Source: Anaerolineae bacterium (GTDB lineage Bacteria; Chloroflexota; Anaerolineae; Aggregatilineales; UBA2796). From it: a stretch of DNA of 64,000 bases. Position 1 is the stretch's first letter. Each line of letters starts with the position of its first letter. The stretch lies in NCBI GenBank assembly GCA_019637555.1, contig JAHBVK010000031.1:1-64000 (forward strand), written 5' to 3'. This document shows positions 56,446 to 64,000 of the stretch, piece by piece. Position numbers and translations under genes: made by a program. The notes under the pieces were generated by a model that was not told the origin of the DNA, did no database searches, and saw nothing but the letters and a program-made list of their open reading frames with translations.

Positions 56446-56494
56446 AGAAAAAAGGCGGAGCGATCAGCCACATTTCTGTAGTGATCGCCCCGCC
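56446..56494 (-). terminator. Intrinsic terminator between the two subtilases
   Basis: On the minus strand, GGCGGGGCGATCA (56494-56482) pairs with TGATCGCTCCGCC (56466-56454) with one mismatch and a 15-nt loop, followed by TTTTTTCTTATTTTC. It ends transcription of copy B before copy A. Confidence 0.88.
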
Positions 56495-56575
56495 CCTATT
56501 GCTTGTAGCCGACAGTGATCGAATGATCAGAGTGAATGAACTAACTTTACTCGTTACTCATCACTCGTTACCTTC

Positions 56576-59104
56576 TTAATGCTCCAACTGAATCTGGACC
56601 GGATCGCTCTGGGCGACCTTGACCCAATTCTCTGGATCGGTGGCATCTGCAGCGATGACCACGAAGTACAATTCATCTTCTGTCACATCTTCAAACGCGC
56701 TGTTCGGGACGAACAGAGTCACGTTCTTGAATGCCGTCTGGTTGCGCTTCGGCTTCACCGCGATACCGACTCCAATCGTACCATTGGCATCATAGTCAGG
56801 ATCGCTGCTGGGTACTGCGTTGCCATCGGCATCGAAGAACAGCGCAGCCACAACCATCTGCTTGCCTTCGAAGTTGTCCAGTTCAAAGTTCACCTTGATC
56901 TGGAGACCAACTTCGCGCTTGACTTTGACACCAAACTTGACGCGCACATCGTCGATCACAGCGACACCTTGTTCGCTGCCACCACCCGATCCGCCTTCGT
57001 CACCGCCGCCAGTGTTGCCCTCGATACTGCCATCGCCACCCGGTTCAGGCAGTGATAGACGACCATTGCCGAACTGGATGTCGGGACCCTTCTCACCGAG
57101 ATCAACCACATTTTCCATCAGATAAGCCTTCAGTTCGCCCGAAGTCATATCGGGGAAGGCTTGCAGGATCAATCCGGCTGCACCCGTGACCACTGGCGCC
57201 GCACCAGAAGTGCCGAAGAAGCCCTTGTCATAGCCCGGCAGGGATTCACCCGTCGGCGCGGAGATTTCCGGCTTCAGGCGTTCGTCCATCGTCGGACCTT
57301 GAGAGCTGTATTCTTCCAGCGCATCGTTGGTCAGACCAACGGCACCGACGCTCAATACACCATCGGCATCAGCAGGCACACCCACGCTCAGTTGAGGGAC
57401 TTGCGCCCAGGGTACTAGCAGCGCAGGCTCAATGAAGATGTCGAGGATGTTTTCCGTGCTGCCGCGTTTGCGCTGGATCACAAGGAAGTTCAACTTATCG
57501 GGATCGCCTTCGCACATCTGAATCTGCAAAGGATAATCATTCTTGCGACCACGGCGCGGCTCGTTACCAACGCACGTGGTGTTGCCATCCTCGTCCAGTA
57601 CGAAGAAGTCGTATTCGGACTTTTCCTTACCGTCCCAGTTGCCGTCCCAGTTCATCACGATCGAATAGACGGGCGCGGCGGCGAAGGGCATGGCGTAGAC
57701 CTGATTGCCATCTTCGTCTTCACCGAATAGGTGCAGACCGTTTTCGCCTTCATTGAACTTCAACAGTGTGTGTTCCTGTGCAGAGTTACCAGCGGCAACG
57801 ATCACGGGAATACCAGTTTCACGGGTGAAAGCGTCGAACAGCACCGCGTCACCGAACTGACCATTACGAGGACCGACGGTGGAACCAACCGAATAGTTGA
57901 TCGCCTGAACGCCGCTCTGCTGCAGCCATTGCAGTGCCTTAACTAGCCCCGTACCGCCGCTAATGCCATCGAAGTAAGCGAGGTAGAGTTCGGCATCCGG
58001 CGCGATGGAGTGAACAACCATCGCCACCGCTGTACCGTGATCTTCCTTCTGCTTGTCCATCTTGTCGATGCTGATGTTAGTTTCCACGTTCTCTGGTAAG
58101 AAGTCGCCAAGTTGTGCCTTGACGCCACCGAAACCAAGATCGAGGACGCCCAGCTTGATGCCCTTGCCAGTGATGCCAGCGGCGTGCCACTTATCTGCAC
58201 CGATGGTCGTGGCGCTGACGCCTTCCGCCTTCTGCGGGTTCCAGCTATCGCTGGTCATGGCAGGTACGGGCAAGCGCCAACCGACTACATGCGGGCTGTT
58301 GCCGATCTGGACGATGTATTCCAGCATCTTACCGGGGGTCTGGAACTGTGCCAGCGTTTCAATGCTGATGCCGATCTCGACTTCTTCAGTCTCCGGCTTG
58401 TAATCGTAAACGCTAACATCGATACCCTTCAGTCTTGCCGTCTCAGCTTCCAGATTAGCTTCGCTGTCCAGCGCGAGGAAACCGACGATCTCGTTATTCT
58501 CGTTGACCAGTTTGCGCTGTTCCGCCAGTGCTAGCACTGCATCGGGACCACCTTGATCGAAGGCGCGCAGCAAATCAAGATAGCTCAAAGGGATATTCAT
58601 CTTCTCTAGCAAGCCAGAGCCTTCAAGGAAGGTTGCCACACCAGTCGCGCCATCCTTGTTGTAGATGTCGATGATCTGGGCGTACAGTTCCACCATCGGC
58701 ACATCGCCGATCTGCGCGTCCTTGTACTTGTCGATGAATGGACCGAGATCAGGATATTCTGACTTCAGCTCGTCCAGAGTCTTGGGCGCTTTGATGGTCG
58801 GCACCTTAGCGATTGGCGTGCCATTGATGCTGCTGCCCGGCGCAGGCGTGCCAATCACTGGCAGCGTCGCGGCAGGTGTCGGATTAGCAGGCTGAATGGA
58901 GACCCCGCCACCGCTCTCGCTGGTGGCGTCGGCAGTTGCTGCCGCCGTCGCTGCCGCCGTCGCTTCGGTATTGGCAGCAACTTCAGGCGTCGCCGCCGTC
59001 GTGGGGGCGGTGGTCGGCGCGGCTGTAGGCTGTGCAGCGCCACCGCACGCCGCCATGATCAAGGCGACGATGAGGGTAAAGAACAGGGATGAACTTCGTT
59101 TCAT
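56576..59104 (-). CDS. Subtilase-family lipoprotein, copy B
   Basis: 842 aa. Lipobox MAAC (C20), alanine/threonine-rich linker, then the same layout as copy A. D322 in GVLDLGFG, H356 in EDHGTAVA and S633 in FGTSGAAP keep the triad. A glycine/serine-rich spacer (GGGDEGGSGGGSEQ) before the C-terminal domain is absent from copy A. The pair is a clear tandem duplication; the N-terminal domain shared by both (PDLGPFIDKYKD to FQTPG) is not one I recognise. Confidence 0.92.
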   Translation of the reverse strand: MKRSSSLFFTLIVALIMAACGGAAQPTAAPTTAPTTAATPEVAANTEATAAATAAATADATSESGGGVSIQPANPTPAATLPVIGTPAPGSSINGTPIAKVPTIKAPKTLDELKSEYPDLGPFIDKYKDAQIGDVPMVELYAQIIDIYNKDGATGVATFLEGSGLLEKMNIPLSYLDLLRAFDQGGPDAVLALAEQRKLVNENNEIVGFLALDSEANLEAETARLKGIDVSVYDYKPETEEVEIGISIETLAQFQTPGKMLEYIVQIGNSPHVVGWRLPVPAMTSDSWNPQKAEGVSATTIGADKWHAAGITGKGIKLGVLDLGFGGVKAQLGDFLPENVETNISIDKMDKQKEDHGTAVAMVVHSIAPDAELYLAYFDGISGGTGLVKALQWLQQSGVQAINYSVGSTVGPRNGQFGDAVLFDAFTRETGIPVIVAAGNSAQEHTLLKFNEGENGLHLFGEDEDGNQVYAMPFAAAPVYSIVMNWDGNWDGKEKSEYDFFVLDEDGNTTCVGNEPRRGRKNDYPLQIQMCEGDPDKLNFLVIQRKRGSTENILDIFIEPALLVPWAQVPQLSVGVPADADGVLSVGAVGLTNDALEEYSSQGPTMDERLKPEISAPTGESLPGYDKGFFGTSGAAPVVTGAAGLILQAFPDMTSGELKAYLMENVVDLGEKGPDIQFGNGRLSLPEPGGDGSIEGNTGGGDEGGSGGGSEQGVAVIDDVRVKFGVKVKREVGLQIKVNFELDNFEGKQMVVAALFFDADGNAVPSSDPDYDANGTIGVGIAVKPKRNQTAFKNVTLFVPNSAFEDVTEDELYFVVIAADATDPENWVKVAQSDPVQIQLEH

Positions 59105-59153
59105 GTGGTTGTTTGCCTCCCATGATACATGATGATGTTTGCTTTAAGAGCAG

Positions 59154-59178
59154 CGGTAAACTTGTGCACCAGTTACCG
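59154..59178. other. Inverted repeat before subtilase copy B
   Basis: CGGTAA (59154-59159) pairs with TTACCG (59173-59178), extended by CT:AG past one bulged A, in the 109-nt gap between the FHA-ABC transporter and copy B. It could be an operator or a weak 3' hairpin of the transporter gene. Confidence 0.35.
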
Positions 59179-59213
59179 CGTGATACAACGAACTTGATCT
59201 GACCAAAAACTGG

Positions 59214-61904
59214 CTAAAAACTCTCGTTGCGGTTCAACGAGGCTGCCGCTGCCAGCAGAAAGAGCACACAGAAACCGATCAACACCCCCCAGCGCAGCAG
59301 TAAGCCGCTGCCATCGGTGGGGTACGTCACGCTGAGGGCACTAGGTGCAGGGAAGAACTGCCGTGCAGTGATACCTTCCATGATTTGACCGTTACGACCA
59401 ACAGCCGGACGCTCCACCACGATCCGCCCCTGTGCATCGCGTCCCACCATGTCTGCCGTGCCGCCAAGTGCTTCCAGCGACCAGCGCGTCACAGTCAGGC
59501 GCGACAGCGGTTCAAGGATCGGACCCTCCATCTTGAACAGCACACCGGGGAACAGGATTTGCACGAACAGCACCGCCAGTACCGCATAGGTCACTGCATT
59601 CACCTGCCCCGCCAATGACGACAGCAGCAGTCCGATGCAGATTCCTGTTAGCGACGTGAGCAGCAGCGTGATGAAGATTTCCACCGGACCGGGCAGGATC
59701 AAGCCTTTTTCCGGCAAGCGCACACCGATAGACAACATGATCATGAAGGCAATCGTACTCACCAGCGCCAGCGCTCCATAAACCACCACTTTGGACGCTA
59801 GGTAAGGTGGGATCCGCAGGTTGACCATGCGCTCACGCAGGAACAGGCTCTTCTCCTCAACGATGGTATACGCCGAGGTGAACAGTCCCAACAGCACCAC
59901 CGCCAGCGAGGTCATGAACAGCAGTCGCTGTGCCTCGCCCGCCGGACCATACGTGCCGATCTGCTGAACCTGATTGGCATTCGCCTTCTGCTCGCCCTCA
60001 CTATCAGGCGGCGATCCTAACGCAGCACCCTGTATCGGCTGCGGCACAGGATTCAGTGGGAAGGTATCGAAGAACTGCGCCTCTTCCGACTGCTTGCTGA
60101 AACGGCTGACCAGCATTTGACCGCGCTCATTCAGCGCGCTGTCGTAGCTGATCATGCCGAGGAACAAGCCGACCAGTGGCAGGATCAACAGCATCGCCAT
60201 CAGGGTGCGGAAATCACGCCGCACCAACGCGACTGTGCGTTCGGTTAGCACGCGCCCCTGCTGCAACAGTGATCCCTGCCTTGCACCGCGCAGCCGCTTA
60301 TTGCTCAGGATGTTGGGCATCGATTTGGAATCGATGGGCAGCATCCGCCGCGTCACGTTATTCAGATAGATCGACGTTTGCCGGAACTTTTCCGCCCACT
60401 TGGCGGCGGCTTCGTTCACATTGGTCGGTGTCTCTGGATCGTCGGGCAGTGCTTGCACGCGGTTATAGATTTCTGGATAGTCTTTGACGCCGAAGAAGGT
60501 CAACGCCTCGCGCGGCGGTCCGTAGTACACCAGATTGCCACGCGCCACCAGCGCCAGCTTATCGCATTTGTCGATGTTCAACGTCGTATGCGTCACGATT
60601 ACCACATTATGTCCGCGATCCGCAAGGCGGCGCAGCGTATCCATCAGTTCTGCGTCCAGACCGGGATCAAGACCGCTGGACGGCTCATCCATGAACAGCA
60701 GTCGCGGGTCAGCCATCAGTTCCAGCGCAATGCTCACGCGCTTACGCTGACCGCCGCTGAGTCTTCCCACCAGACGATCTTTGAAGTCGTTAAGTTCCAG
60801 CGCATCCAGCGCACGCTTGATCCGCTGCTCAATGCTGGCGATGGGTTCGTTGGGGAAGCGCAGTCTGCCGCCGTACCACAACGTCTGATAAATGCTCAGG
60901 TTGTCCTGTACGATGTCTTTTTGCGGCACGTAGCCGATGACGGGCTGAAATTGGCTGTAGTTCTCGTAAAAATCCTCGCCATTAATGCGGATTTGTCCGC
61001 CCGTCGCCCGCTGTGCGCCGTTGAGCGCTCGCATTAACGTCGATTTGCCCGATCCGCTGCCACCGATGATCGAGACGAACTCCTGAGGGTGAATCGACAG
61101 CGATGCACCGCGCAGCGTATTGAGGGTTTTCTTTGGCGGCGGAAAATTGGTGGTGTAAGTCATCTCCAGATTGACCACATCGATCTGGAGTTTCTGCGCT
61201 GCTGCTAATCGCTGTACGCCGTTGCCTTTGTACACGAACAGCGCCTGATCGATGCGGATCACGTCTTCGTTTTGCAGACGATACGGACCCGTCAGCTTGC
61301 GATCATTGACGAACGTGCCGTTGGTACTGCCTAGATCGGCGAGTACGTGGCGTCCGCCCTCGCGGGTGATCTGCGCGTGTTTCCACGAGACTGCCATTGC
61401 ATCGATCTTGATGCTGCCATTGGGATCGCGCCCAAAAGTGAACGGATAGTCCTCGAAGGTATACAAGCGCCCGATGGATGCCGTGCCTAACGCACGTTCA
61501 ATCGGGTTGGAATAATTCATCGAGACGCCCTGACCGTCCGCATCTTGCAAGCGAACGATGTCACCGTCTTTCAGAATTACACTGTCGATCACCTGTCCGT
61601 TGACCAGCACGCCTTTCTTGCCAGTCACATCGTAGAGGCGATAGCTGCTGCCCTCCAGCATCAAGCGGGCATGGCGTGGTTCGATCCCCGGCGTTCGCAG
61701 CGTAACATCCTGCTTGCTGTCGCTGCCGAGACTCATGACCTTATTGACCAGCAGCACGGTATACGATTGCGCACCATCAGGAGTAATCCGCAGCGTTGGA
61801 TCGCGCTCGTCAATTTCGTTGCGGTTGACGGATAACGTCGATTTCAACGACGACGGCGCAACCGACGGTGTCTTTTCCGTTTCTGGCTTGTTGGACTCCG
61901 ACAT
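59214..61904 (-). CDS. FHA-FHA-ABC-ABC2 transporter
   Basis: 896 aa, the same layout as mycobacterial Rv1747. FHA2 (about 150-225) is canonical, with R159, S173, H176 and N195 in the phosphothreonine pocket. FHA1 (about 50-125) has S61 and E75 where arginine and serine are expected, so it is probably degenerate. Then an ABCG-like ATPase, with Walker A GGSGSGKST (281-289), LSGGQRKR and FMDEPSSGLDP, and a C-terminal ABC2 domain of about six helices. Phosphopeptide binding likely controls transport. ATG 61904 is used, with GAGGAGAGG before it. Confidence 0.93.
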   Translation of the reverse strand: MSESNKPETEKTPSVAPSSLKSTLSVNRNEIDERDPTLRITPDGAQSYTVLLVNKVMSLGSDSKQDVTLRTPGIEPRHARLMLEGSSYRLYDVTGKKGVLVNGQVIDSVILKDGDIVRLQDADGQGVSMNYSNPIERALGTASIGRLYTFEDYPFTFGRDPNGSIKIDAMAVSWKHAQITREGGRHVLADLGSTNGTFVNDRKLTGPYRLQNEDVIRIDQALFVYKGNGVQRLAAAQKLQIDVVNLEMTYTTNFPPPKKTLNTLRGASLSIHPQEFVSIIGGSGSGKSTLMRALNGAQRATGGQIRINGEDFYENYSQFQPVIGYVPQKDIVQDNLSIYQTLWYGGRLRFPNEPIASIEQRIKRALDALELNDFKDRLVGRLSGGQRKRVSIALELMADPRLLFMDEPSSGLDPGLDAELMDTLRRLADRGHNVVIVTHTTLNIDKCDKLALVARGNLVYYGPPREALTFFGVKDYPEIYNRVQALPDDPETPTNVNEAAAKWAEKFRQTSIYLNNVTRRMLPIDSKSMPNILSNKRLRGARQGSLLQQGRVLTERTVALVRRDFRTLMAMLLILPLVGLFLGMISYDSALNERGQMLVSRFSKQSEEAQFFDTFPLNPVPQPIQGAALGSPPDSEGEQKANANQVQQIGTYGPAGEAQRLLFMTSLAVVLLGLFTSAYTIVEEKSLFLRERMVNLRIPPYLASKVVVYGALALVSTIAFMIMLSIGVRLPEKGLILPGPVEIFITLLLTSLTGICIGLLLSSLAGQVNAVTYAVLAVLFVQILFPGVLFKMEGPILEPLSRLTVTRWSLEALGGTADMVGRDAQGRIVVERPAVGRNGQIMEGITARQFFPAPSALSVTYPTDGSGLLLRWGVLIGFCVLFLLAAAASLNRNESF

Positions 61905-61942
61905 GCTGACGCCTCTCCTCAAAACTCAAGGAACATATTCGC

Positions 61943-61954
61943 TAATGATCATTA
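61943..61954. promoter_or_regulatory. TAATGATCATTA palindrome at the transporter promoter
   Basis: A perfect 12-base palindrome (61943-61954) that overlaps the -10 box and the expected transcription start. This is a typical position for a repressor site. Confidence 0.5.
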
Positions 61955-61980
61955 TGCAGCAAATTTGGCTTAAAAGTCAG
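61951..61980 (-). promoter_or_regulatory. Putative promoter of the FHA-ABC gene
   Basis: On the minus strand CTGACT (-35, 61975-61980) and CATAAT (-10, 61951-61956) are 18 nt apart, about 40 nt before the ATG at 61904. Confidence 0.42.
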
Positions 61981-62079
61981 TCTAGCAGAGTCGCCATAAA
62001 TACGCGAGTCAGTTTGAGCATAAATCATACGAAGGGATGACATTGGAATATGAGGAACAAGCAAAGCGCAGCACAAACT

Positions 62080-62100
62080 AGTGGCAAAGCCTGCCTCACT
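62080..62100 (-). terminator. Weak hairpin after msrQ
   Basis: AGTGAGGCA and TGCCACT on the minus strand (62100-62080) form a stem with one bulge and a short loop, 10 nt after the msrQ stop. The following T-tract is poor. Confidence 0.3.
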
Positions 62101-62109
62101 GTTTACAGC

Positions 62110-62736
62110 TTATTTCGAGTGAATTTTGACGTTCTTTACGATACGGCTGTGGCTAGCTAACTTTACCAGCGGCAAGCGCAGGATGAGTAAACTGGCGACG
62201 ATAATGGCAAACGTCAGCGGCACTTCTTTGAAATCACGATCCAGCAGATAGAAATGCGCTACTGCCAGCGGGATCGCCAAGTAAACCAACCGATGTAGCA
62301 TTTTCCAGCGCTTACCGAGTCGTCGCTGCCAGCCTGTTGTTGAGGTGATCGCCAGTGGTACGAGCAGCAGCAGGGCGATCAACCCGACGAGCATGGCGCG
62401 ACGTTCGCCCAGATCGCGCCAGATCAATTCCCATTCCAGTGCATTTTCCAGCCACGCATACACAAACAGATGCGCCAGCGCGAAACCGAAGCCGTACAAG
62501 CCCAACGGACGGCGGATCAGAGTCAATCTGCGCCAACCGATCAATTTGCTGATCGGCGTGCAGGCGAACGACGCCGCCAGAAATATCAAGCTGATCATGC
62601 CCGTGCGTAGCATCACGAAGCGTTCTGGCAGAGCCAGATCGCCGAACTGATACATCACGATCAGCCAGATCGCCAGCCCCACGCCGATCACATGGACGAG
62701 CAGCCGATGCCAGTTGCGCCGCAACCAATCCAGCAC
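62110..62736 (-). CDS. msrQ: MsrQ-like heme membrane protein
   Basis: 208 aa with about six helices. RRPLGLYGFGFALAHLFVYAW and LAITSTTGWQRRLGKRWKMLHRLVYLAIPLAVAHF are the family blocks and supply the heme-ligand histidines. MsrQ passes electrons from the quinol pool to its partner MsrP, a periplasmic methionine sulfoxide reductase. MsrP is not encoded nearby; instead the gene starts 6 nt after a Tat-exported DUF3500 gene. Confidence 0.92.
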   Translation of the reverse strand: MLDWLRRNWHRLLVHVIGVGLAIWLIVMYQFGDLALPERFVMLRTGMISLIFLAASFACTPISKLIGWRRLTLIRRPLGLYGFGFALAHLFVYAWLENALEWELIWRDLGERRAMLVGLIALLLLVPLAITSTTGWQRRLGKRWKMLHRLVYLAIPLAVAHFYLLDRDFKEVPLTFAIIVASLLILRLPLVKLASHSRIVKNVKIHSK

Positions 62737-62742
62737 TATCGG

Positions 62743-63780
62743 CTAGGCTTTCAGCAAGTTGTAGCCGAAGTCATTATCGAACTCGCGCCAGACGCTGTGG
62801 ATATGTGTGCCACGATTGCGCGAATTGTCGAACTCCATCACGAAGTTTGCGCCTTGCAACCGATAATACTGCGGGCGGCGGTGTTCTAGACTGCCCGCCC
62901 ACGCGAACAACACCTGCTCCAACCCGCCATCGATTACGCGCTGATAATGCGTTTCGGCTAACGCTTCGGGCAGCACATTGAGATACGCCTGCATGATCTC
63001 CACCACTAGCTTCTGCTGATCGGCGTTGAGTTCGCCGTAAGGCACGCCTACCTGACCCAGCGGAGTCACTCTGGGATTGTTGCTGGTGATGTGATTGGTC
63101 AGCGTGTTGCCCTGAAATATTGCCTTGTTGCGGAGGTCATCCGGCAGCGAATTGACCAGTTCCAGCGCCGCGTCTTCTTCTCGTGGCATCGCCCGCAGTC
63201 CCGCATCCGAGGTAGTTGGCCACGATCCGTGAAAGAACGGTGTCACTTCGATCTTTTCACCGACGATGGTGTAATGCCGCGACAGGTGATGCCCTTCCCA
63301 GCGCCAACCCCAGCCCGCTGGATCGCCCACCGTGCCGAATACTGTCACGAAGTAAAGCTGCGGATCATTTCCTAGATCGTTTTGCAGCGACATGATGTCC
63401 AGCGATTTCTGGTAGCCGTATTCGGATAGACTGCTGCTTAATAGAGCGAATGCCAGCGCTTTCTGTGCGTCATCCATTTCGCGCAGTGGCAGTCCGTTGC
63501 GGGGGAAGCCAGAGGGCATCGTCCAATGCCAGCGGAAACGCTCATTGTTACTGAAATCGTAGCTGGCTTTAGCGCGTTGATCGGGGTTGAGGGTGTCTAG
63601 AAATGCCGTTGCCGCCTGCGCGATGCTCTGCGCTAAGGAGAGTTCCTGTGCCTGAGCGCCCTTCGTCGTGATCGGTTGCGCCGCCCGCGCCACAATAGGC
63701 AAATTCGCCGCGATTAAACCACCGATGCCGCTGACTGCGGCGTACTTCAACACTTGCCGTCGCGTAAATGTTTTTGCCAT
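62743..63780 (-). CDS. Tat-exported DUF3500 protein
   Basis: 345 aa. Twin-arginine signal R7-R8 in TFTRRQVLKYAAVSG, then a DUF3500 domain: FLDTLNPDQRAKASYDF, RNGLPLREMDDAQKALAFALL, TVFGTVGDPAGWGWRWEGHHLSRHYTI and TPFFHGSWPTT. The Tat signal suggests it folds, perhaps with a cofactor, before export. Function unknown. It is transcribed with msrQ directly behind it, which points to a redox partnership. The His-His pair in EGHHLS is a candidate ligand. Confidence 0.9.
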   Translation of the reverse strand: MAKTFTRRQVLKYAAVSGIGGLIAANLPIVARAAQPITTKGAQAQELSLAQSIAQAATAFLDTLNPDQRAKASYDFSNNERFRWHWTMPSGFPRNGLPLREMDDAQKALAFALLSSSLSEYGYQKSLDIMSLQNDLGNDPQLYFVTVFGTVGDPAGWGWRWEGHHLSRHYTIVGEKIEVTPFFHGSWPTTSDAGLRAMPREEDAALELVNSLPDDLRNKAIFQGNTLTNHITSNNPRVTPLGQVGVPYGELNADQQKLVVEIMQAYLNVLPEALAETHYQRVIDGGLEQVLFAWAGSLEHRRPQYYRLQGANFVMEFDNSRNRGTHIHSVWREFDNDFGYNLLKA

Positions 63781-63876
63781 CGCCCGACCCTCCCAATAAC
63801 TTGTGCTGACGATGGCTATACTAAACGCAAAGCGTCTAAACTTCCGCGCCTTCTAATTGCACTTTCATGTAGCTAG

Positions 63877-64000
63877 TCACTCGCTTTTACCGAGGCTATC
63901 AATTGCCTGCTGATGCAGCGCGACGTTCGTGCCTACGCTTTCCCCACCCCAGATCGTGGACTCGCCCTTCCAATCAGTAAACTTGCCGCCCGCTTCCTCG
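63877..64000 (-). CDS. Inositol-monophosphatase-family protein, C-terminus only
   Basis: 41 residues: EEAGGKFTDWKGESTIWGGESVGTNVALHQQ, ending IDSLGKSE. The EEAGG-F-D--G block and the GTN--LH end match histidinol-phosphatase and inositol-monophosphatase family members. The rest lies beyond the window. Whether it is HisN or an inositol phosphatase cannot be told. Confidence 0.8.
   Translation of the reverse strand, partial: EEAGGKFTDWKGESTIWGGESVGTNVALHQQAIDSLGKSE

Noticed and set aside
60378-61037. Plus-strand ORF of 219 residues
   Set aside because: Antisense to the FHA-ABC ATPase domain.

Overview
The window reads as a 64 kb chromosomal segment of a free-living, aerobic, heterotrophic bacterium, most plausibly a member of the Chloroflexota. 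This is inferred from gene style and not from a marker gene. The supporting features are large kinase/AAA/TPR and XRE/NB-ARC/TPR regulators, threonine/alanine/proline-rich lipoprotein linkers, a cytochrome c oxidase with cytochrome c fused to subunit II, and intergenic GC-rich hairpins. Coding density is high. I found no tRNA, rRNA, CRISPR array, insertion sequence or prophage gene.

Layout. 1-2708: a GH2 glycosidase cut by the window edge and hemW (minus strand). 2785-7475: a cox operon (coxB-cytochrome c fusion, coxA, coxC and an unknown membrane protein) ending in an intrinsic terminator. 7474-13359: a Ser/Thr kinase-AAA-TPR protein, then a MarR regulator with an ABC-2 drug-type exporter. 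13366-17371: a beta-galactosidase, a small membrane protein and a truncated hemoglobin. 17583-20350: a LysE exporter, GAPDH and a metallo-beta-lactamase-fold hydrolase. 20680-24092: gnd-zwf-holB, joining the oxidative pentose phosphate pathway to a clamp-loader subunit. 24272-29645: a tRNA-editing-domain protein, recO, cdd, a small arginine-rich membrane peptide, a LuxR/TPR regulator, a cupin and two unknown proteins. 29789-34421: a sugar ABC importer operon (gntR, binding protein, permease, half-size ATPase, SDR) with a perfect GntR-type palindrome upstream. 34629-43136: an orphan membrane-anchored protein, an XRE-NB-ARC-TPR regulator, an alpha/beta-hydrolase fused to an acyl-CoA ligase, an RNA methyltransferase, a gamma-glutamylcyclotransferase-fold protein and an M20 amidohydrolase. 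43424-46400: a TIR-transmembrane protein, a secreted CAP protein and a SnoaL-like protein. 46468-50362: two TPR membrane proteins, an HD phosphohydrolase and DUF503. 50466-53851: LipM-like, HepT, MntA and a dynamin-like GTPase. 53936-61980: two tandem subtilase lipoproteins and an FHA-FHA-ABC-ABC2 transporter. 62110-64000: an MsrQ-like heme membrane protein paired with a Tat-exported DUF3500 protein, and the end of an inositol-monophosphatase-family gene.

How the genes work together. Carbohydrate use (two GH2 enzymes, sugar ABC importer, GAPDH, G6PDH, 6PGDH) feeds aerobic respiration through an A2-type oxidase (Tyr-Ser before the CuB histidine, no helix-VI glutamate). Regulation relies on multidomain signal proteins. 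The least explained parts are the DUF3500-MsrQ pair (candidate new redox couple), the tandem subtilases beside an FHA-regulated ABC transporter, and the dynamin-MntA-HepT-LipM string, where three genes overlap by 4 nt at each junction. Start codons were moved from the longest ORF to a better-supported start for about a dozen genes; each change is noted in the entry.
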